A stretch of 9,105 nucleotides of DNA. Source: Gammaproteobacteria bacterium (lineage in GTDB: Bacteria > Pseudomonadota > Gammaproteobacteria > Steroidobacterales > Rariloculaceae). Below the pieces are notes generated by a model. It made no database searches. It saw only the letters and a program-made list of their open reading frames with translations, and was not told the DNA's origin. A program made the position numbers and the translations under genes. The DNA is taken from positions 1 through 9,105 of the forward strand of contig SMWC01000065.1 in the NCBI GenBank assembly GCA_004357505.1, read 5' to 3'. The stretch's first letter is position 1. The number at the start of each line of letters is the position of its first letter. This document shows positions 6,761 through 9,105 of this stretch, piece after piece.

Positions 6761-7161
6761 GTAGAAAAACAGGCCGGAATCTGGACGAGCGAATCGACGC
6801 TATCGAGTCGGGTTACGAATTCATGTTGGCCTATGCCGCGCAGGGCAGGGACACCGATCAAGGCGCGAGCGGTTTAGCATCCGAGTTGCGGGGATTTCTC
6901 CAGGCAATGGAACAGGCCTTGGAAGGACTGGGTGCGACCGTCCGTGCGAATGCCAAGGCTCTCGATGCAGAGGCTGCCGAGCGATCGAGGGCGTTCTTCG
7001 ATGCCGTCGATGAGGATGCAAAACGCGCCCAAGGCGTGATCCGCCTGGCGTTGTCGCAGGAGGGAATTAGCTCTCAGTTAATCGATAACGTTAATGCATC
7101 CATACACTTGCGAGCCCTGCTAACAGATCTATTCGTTCTGGATGAGGTGCTGAAAAATTAA
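6757..7161 (+). CDS. Unrecognised 134-residue helical soluble protein
   Basis: I do not recognise the family with confidence. The product is soluble, without signal peptide, membrane span or cysteine. It is dominated by predicted helix with Ala/Glu/Arg/Leu heptad-like stretches, for example around 40-62 and 66-90. Notable segments are IESGYEFMLAYAAQGR (16-31) and SSQLIDNVNASIHLRALLTD (105-124), the latter so regular that it may form a conserved face. It is first in frame at ATG 6757 because a TGA at 6709 closes the frame upstream. No Shine-Dalgarno precedes it, and the ATG overlaps the stop of a 36-codon ORF. Lying 119 bp after the cytochrome b gene on the same strand, it could be a cytoplasmic assembly or chaperone-like factor for the dehydrogenase. 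That role is a guess from position. Confidence 0.8.
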   Translation: MSRKTGRNLDERIDAIESGYEFMLAYAAQGRDTDQGASGLASELRGFLQAMEQALEGLGATVRANAKALDAEAAERSRAFFDAVDEDAKRAQGVIRLALSQEGISSQLIDNVNASIHLRALLTDLFVLDEVLKN

Positions 7162-7263
7162 AAGTCGCGGTAAGTTCGGCCTCTACCGAAGCAGATCAGC
7201 CGCAGGGACCTAGTAACATAGGCGAACGAATCAGTCGATAAAACTCAGTAGGGAGTACGAACT
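7162..7263 (+). other. 102-bp spacer before the metallo-hydrolase gene
   Basis: It contains a weak hairpin (TTCGG 7175-7179 with CCGAA 7186-7190, 6-nt loop) without a T-run, and an AT-rich patch near 7237-7244 that could be a -10 element but has no good -35 partner. AGGGAG at 7250-7255 is the ribosome binding site of the next gene. Whether the hydrolase has its own promoter cannot be decided. Confidence 0.35.
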
Positions 7264-8160
7264 ATGCAACGTCTCAATGTAGCGGCCCTGGTTATTGCGA
7301 ATCTGGCGGCGCCTGTTTGGGCACAGCAGGATTTTTCCACTGTCGAGATCGAGACGGTCCCGGTAGCGGACGGCGTTTACATGCTCGTCGGTTCCGGTGG
7401 CAACATCGGGCTGTCGGTCGGTGAAGATGGTGCCTTCGTTATCGACGATCAATTCGCGCCCCTCAGTGAGAAAATTATGGCGGCGATCGCCGCTGTCACC
7501 GACGCCGATGTCAAGTTTCTGGTCAATACGCATTTTCACGGCGACCATGTTGGAGGCAATGAGGCGTTCGGCGCAGCCGGGGCAGTGATCATCGCCCATG
7601 AGAATGTTCGCGCGAGAATGAGCACGGATCAGTTCAGGGAGATCTTTAATCAGCCGATCCCGGCCTCACCTGTCGGCGCTCTGCCGATCCTAACGTTCTC
7701 GGACGAAATGACTTTTCACTGGAATGGCGACACCATCCGTGCGATACACGTCGCAGCCGCCCATACCGACGGCGATACGATTCTGTATTTCCAGAACGCT
7801 AATGTCATCCATATGGGCGATACGTTCTTTAACGGGTTCTATCCGTTTATCGACGTCAGCAGCGACGGTGATATCGACGGCATCATCGCGGCCGGTTATC
7901 GGGCGTTAACCATTGCCAACGAGGACACCGCCATCATTCCCGGTCATGGCCCGCTCTCCGATGCGGCAGGCCTCGCGGCCTGGCTCGAGATGCTCAAAGT
8001 GACACGTGTCAACATGCAGTCGCTAATCGACCAGGGATTATCGGAAGACGAAGCGGTGGCGGCGAGGCCCACGGCGGCATCCGATGAGCAGTACGGCGGT
8101 GGCTTTATGAATCCCGAGAACTACAATCGCCTGCTCTATCAAAGCTTGATCCGCAACTAG
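7264..8160 (+). CDS. Exported metallo-beta-lactamase-fold hydrolase
   Basis: This is a 298-residue protein with an N-terminal Sec-type signal (hydrophobic 6-18, likely cut after APVWA at residue 20). The zinc site is complete: H90-x-H92-x-D94-H95 in THFHGDHVGGN, H167 in AAAHTDGDT, bridging D186 in HMGDTFF and H228 in IPGHGP. This is the broad MBL hydrolase superfamily (glyoxalase II and lactonase-like enzymes); the sequence does not show which ester, thioester or lactam is cut. A short helical C-terminal extension follows the MBL core. The ATG is 8 nt after AGGGAG (7250-7255). It shares the predicted periplasmic location of the upstream molybdenum hydroxylase and could act on the same substrate or product, but the 102-bp gap leaves co-transcription open. 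Confidence 0.92.
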   Translation: MQRLNVAALVIANLAAPVWAQQDFSTVEIETVPVADGVYMLVGSGGNIGLSVGEDGAFVIDDQFAPLSEKIMAAIAAVTDADVKFLVNTHFHGDHVGGNEAFGAAGAVIIAHENVRARMSTDQFREIFNQPIPASPVGALPILTFSDEMTFHWNGDTIRAIHVAAAHTDGDTILYFQNANVIHMGDTFFNGFYPFIDVSSDGDIDGIIAAGYRALTIANEDTAIIPGHGPLSDAAGLAAWLEMLKVTRVNMQSLIDQGLSEDEAVAARPTAASDEQYGGGFMNPENYNRLLYQSLIRN

Positions 8161-8262
8161 CGCGCGTATCGCATTGGGCGAGAGTTAGCCACTCGTCATC
8201 AGAACTCGGCTGTAGCGGCCGCTCCACGCAATGTCGTCGCAGGCACTGTTCGAGCGGTCGAA
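8161..8262. other. Convergent intergenic region
   Basis: The metallo-hydrolase and the minus-strand membrane protein converge here across 102 bp. The only clear symmetry is a perfect 10-bp palindrome, AGCGGCCGCT (8214-8223). There is no hairpin plus T-run on either strand, so no intrinsic terminator can be called. Confidence 0.4.
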
Positions 8263-9105
8263 TCATTCAGTGATCAGCAACCTGCCCGTGAACTCATCGC
8301 AGCTCGCGGGATAGGTTTGCTCCCAGAGGTTGCGGATCGTGGCCCACGATAACGGCGGCCGGGCGTCGCGGTGGTACTGAGGCCTATCGAGTGTGCCGTC
8401 GGGATCGAGCGACGCTTCCAGACGCCAGAAGCCCTGCCTCGCGTCATTCGTATAACCGTAACGAAGATCGCTTAGGATCAATTTGCGACCATCCCGGTAG
8501 TGCGTGGTCAGCCCGCTCGCGAACCAGTCGAAGATACGCGCTTCCGGCGTCGCCCTGAGTGCCGCAAACTCCGCTTCGGACTCTCGGGGTTGTCGCCCCC
8601 AGCGAACCGGGCAAGGCTGCGCCATCGAGACGAAGCCGACGTAGTCGTCGCTCGGCGTTCGTGCCACGAGCCGTCGCAGAGGTAACTGAAACATAGTCGG
8701 AAAAGCGTAGACTTCAGACGCGATGATGCCGCGCGACGCAAGATCCGTGCGGGCCCAGTTCTCGGCATCAGCGTTCAGCTTCATACCGAAAAGCAGATAG
8801 CCGGTAGAGGCCAGCAGCGCAAGACTCGTCATCAGCTGCGCAGCGCGACGCGGCAACCATGATGCGACTGCGAGACCGACGAACAACGTCAGCGTGTAAA
8901 GCGGTTCAATGACGGGAATTGCCGGGAGCGCGAAGCGCCTGTCGGTGAACGGACTCAACAGCTGCGTCCCGTAATGCGTGCACACATCCAGCAGAGGATG
9001 AGACCACAAGGCAACCGTAATCAGTACCAGCCAGGGCCAATAGCTAGTCGCAGGACCGTCGCGGCTACGTCGCCAGAGCAGCCATCCCCACAGCGAGCCG
9101 AGTAC
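8263..9105 (-). CDS. YdjM/DUF457-type membrane-bound metal-dependent hydrolase (5' end outside window)
   Basis: The minus-strand frame is open from its TGA (8263-8265) to the right edge, giving 280 residues without a start, so the gene continues outside. The edge-proximal part is Trp-rich and hydrophobic (WPWLVLITVALW, 9006-9041 or so). It is followed by the family signature SHPLLD, then THYGTQLL and a segment ending in EPLYTL. Further membrane spans are around TLTLFVGLAVASWLP and LMTSLALLASTGYLLFGM. A C-terminal soluble domain of about 165 residues lies after them. Proteins of this DUF457/YdjM type are inner-membrane proteins annotated as metal-dependent hydrolases, with poorly defined function; E. 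coli YdjM is under SOS control. A TTG at 9009 could be read as a start, but it would cut the protein inside its conserved region. It faces the dehydrogenase cluster and is probably unrelated. Confidence 0.88.
   Translation of the reverse strand, partial: VLGSLWGWLLWRRSRDGPATSYWPWLVLITVALWSHPLLDVCTHYGTQLLSPFTDRRFALPAIPVIEPLYTLTLFVGLAVASWLPRRAAQLMTSLALLASTGYLLFGMKLNADAENWARTDLASRGIIASEVYAFPTMFQLPLRRLVARTPSDDYVGFVSMAQPCPVRWGRQPRESEAEFAALRATPEARIFDWFASGLTTHYRDGRKLILSDLRYGYTNDARQGFWRLEASLDPDGTLDRPQYHRDARPPLSWATIRNLWEQTYPASCDEFTGRLLITE

Noticed and set aside
7211..7245. Sigma70-type promoter before the metallo-hydrolase
   Set aside because: GATAAA at 7237-7242 is a tolerable -10, but the sequence about 17 nt upstream has no resemblance to a -35 element.
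8214..8223. Perfect AGCGGCCGCT palindrome as a regulatory site
   Set aside because: Ten-base GC palindromes are common in this base composition, and it lies between two convergent 3' ends where an operator is not expected.
8263..9009. Complete 248-residue minus-strand gene starting at TTG 9009
   Set aside because: The frame remains open to the window edge, and the sequence before the TTG is a membrane span continuous with the family's conserved HPLLD region, so the gene is partial.

Overview
The window is about 9.1 kb of moderately GC-rich DNA. Gram-negative features suggest a proteobacterium, possibly from a metagenome; the genus cannot be named from sequence alone. These features are a Tat signal, a lipobox, a quinone-type membrane cytochrome b and strong purine-rich ribosome binding sites. 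I see no mobile element, CRISPR array, tRNA or rRNA.

The first 6.6 kb is a gene cluster for a periplasmic molybdenum hydroxylase of the xanthine dehydrogenase/aldehyde oxidase family. In order it holds: an intact molybdopterin (Mo) large subunit (103-2505); a 328-bp non-coding spacer; a small subunit with two [2Fe-2S] clusters, a twin-arginine signal and a lipobox-like cysteine (2834-3517); a second, paralogous Mo subunit that has lost about 1.1 kb from its middle and is frameshifted (3519-4801); an FAD subunit carrying a five-cysteine insert typical of a [4Fe-4S] cluster (4813-5802); a 50-codon single-span membrane ORF (5807-5959); and a four-helix cytochrome b561/formate-dehydrogenase-gamma-like protein (5963-6637).

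The layout suggests this electron route: substrate to Mo cofactor, then two [2Fe-2S] clusters, FAD and [4Fe-4S], then membrane cytochrome b and the quinone pool. Subunit roles resemble E. coli PaoABC, where the Fe-S subunit carries the Tat signal and the other subunits are exported with it. Here a cytochrome b is added. Two Mo paralogs around one set of electron-transfer genes suggest an ancestor with two exchangeable catalytic subunits, one of which has now decayed or been mis-assembled. The substrate is not identifiable. No XdhC/PaoD-type Mo-cofactor chaperone gene lies in the window.

Downstream come a 36-codon ORF joined by an ATGA overlap to an unrecognised 134-residue helical protein (6757-7161), then an exported metallo-beta-lactamase-fold hydrolase (7264-8160). 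A convergent membrane protein of the YdjM/DUF457 type (8263 to beyond the right edge, minus strand) closes the window and is probably unrelated to the cluster. The tail of an unidentified upstream gene may occupy the first 67 bases.
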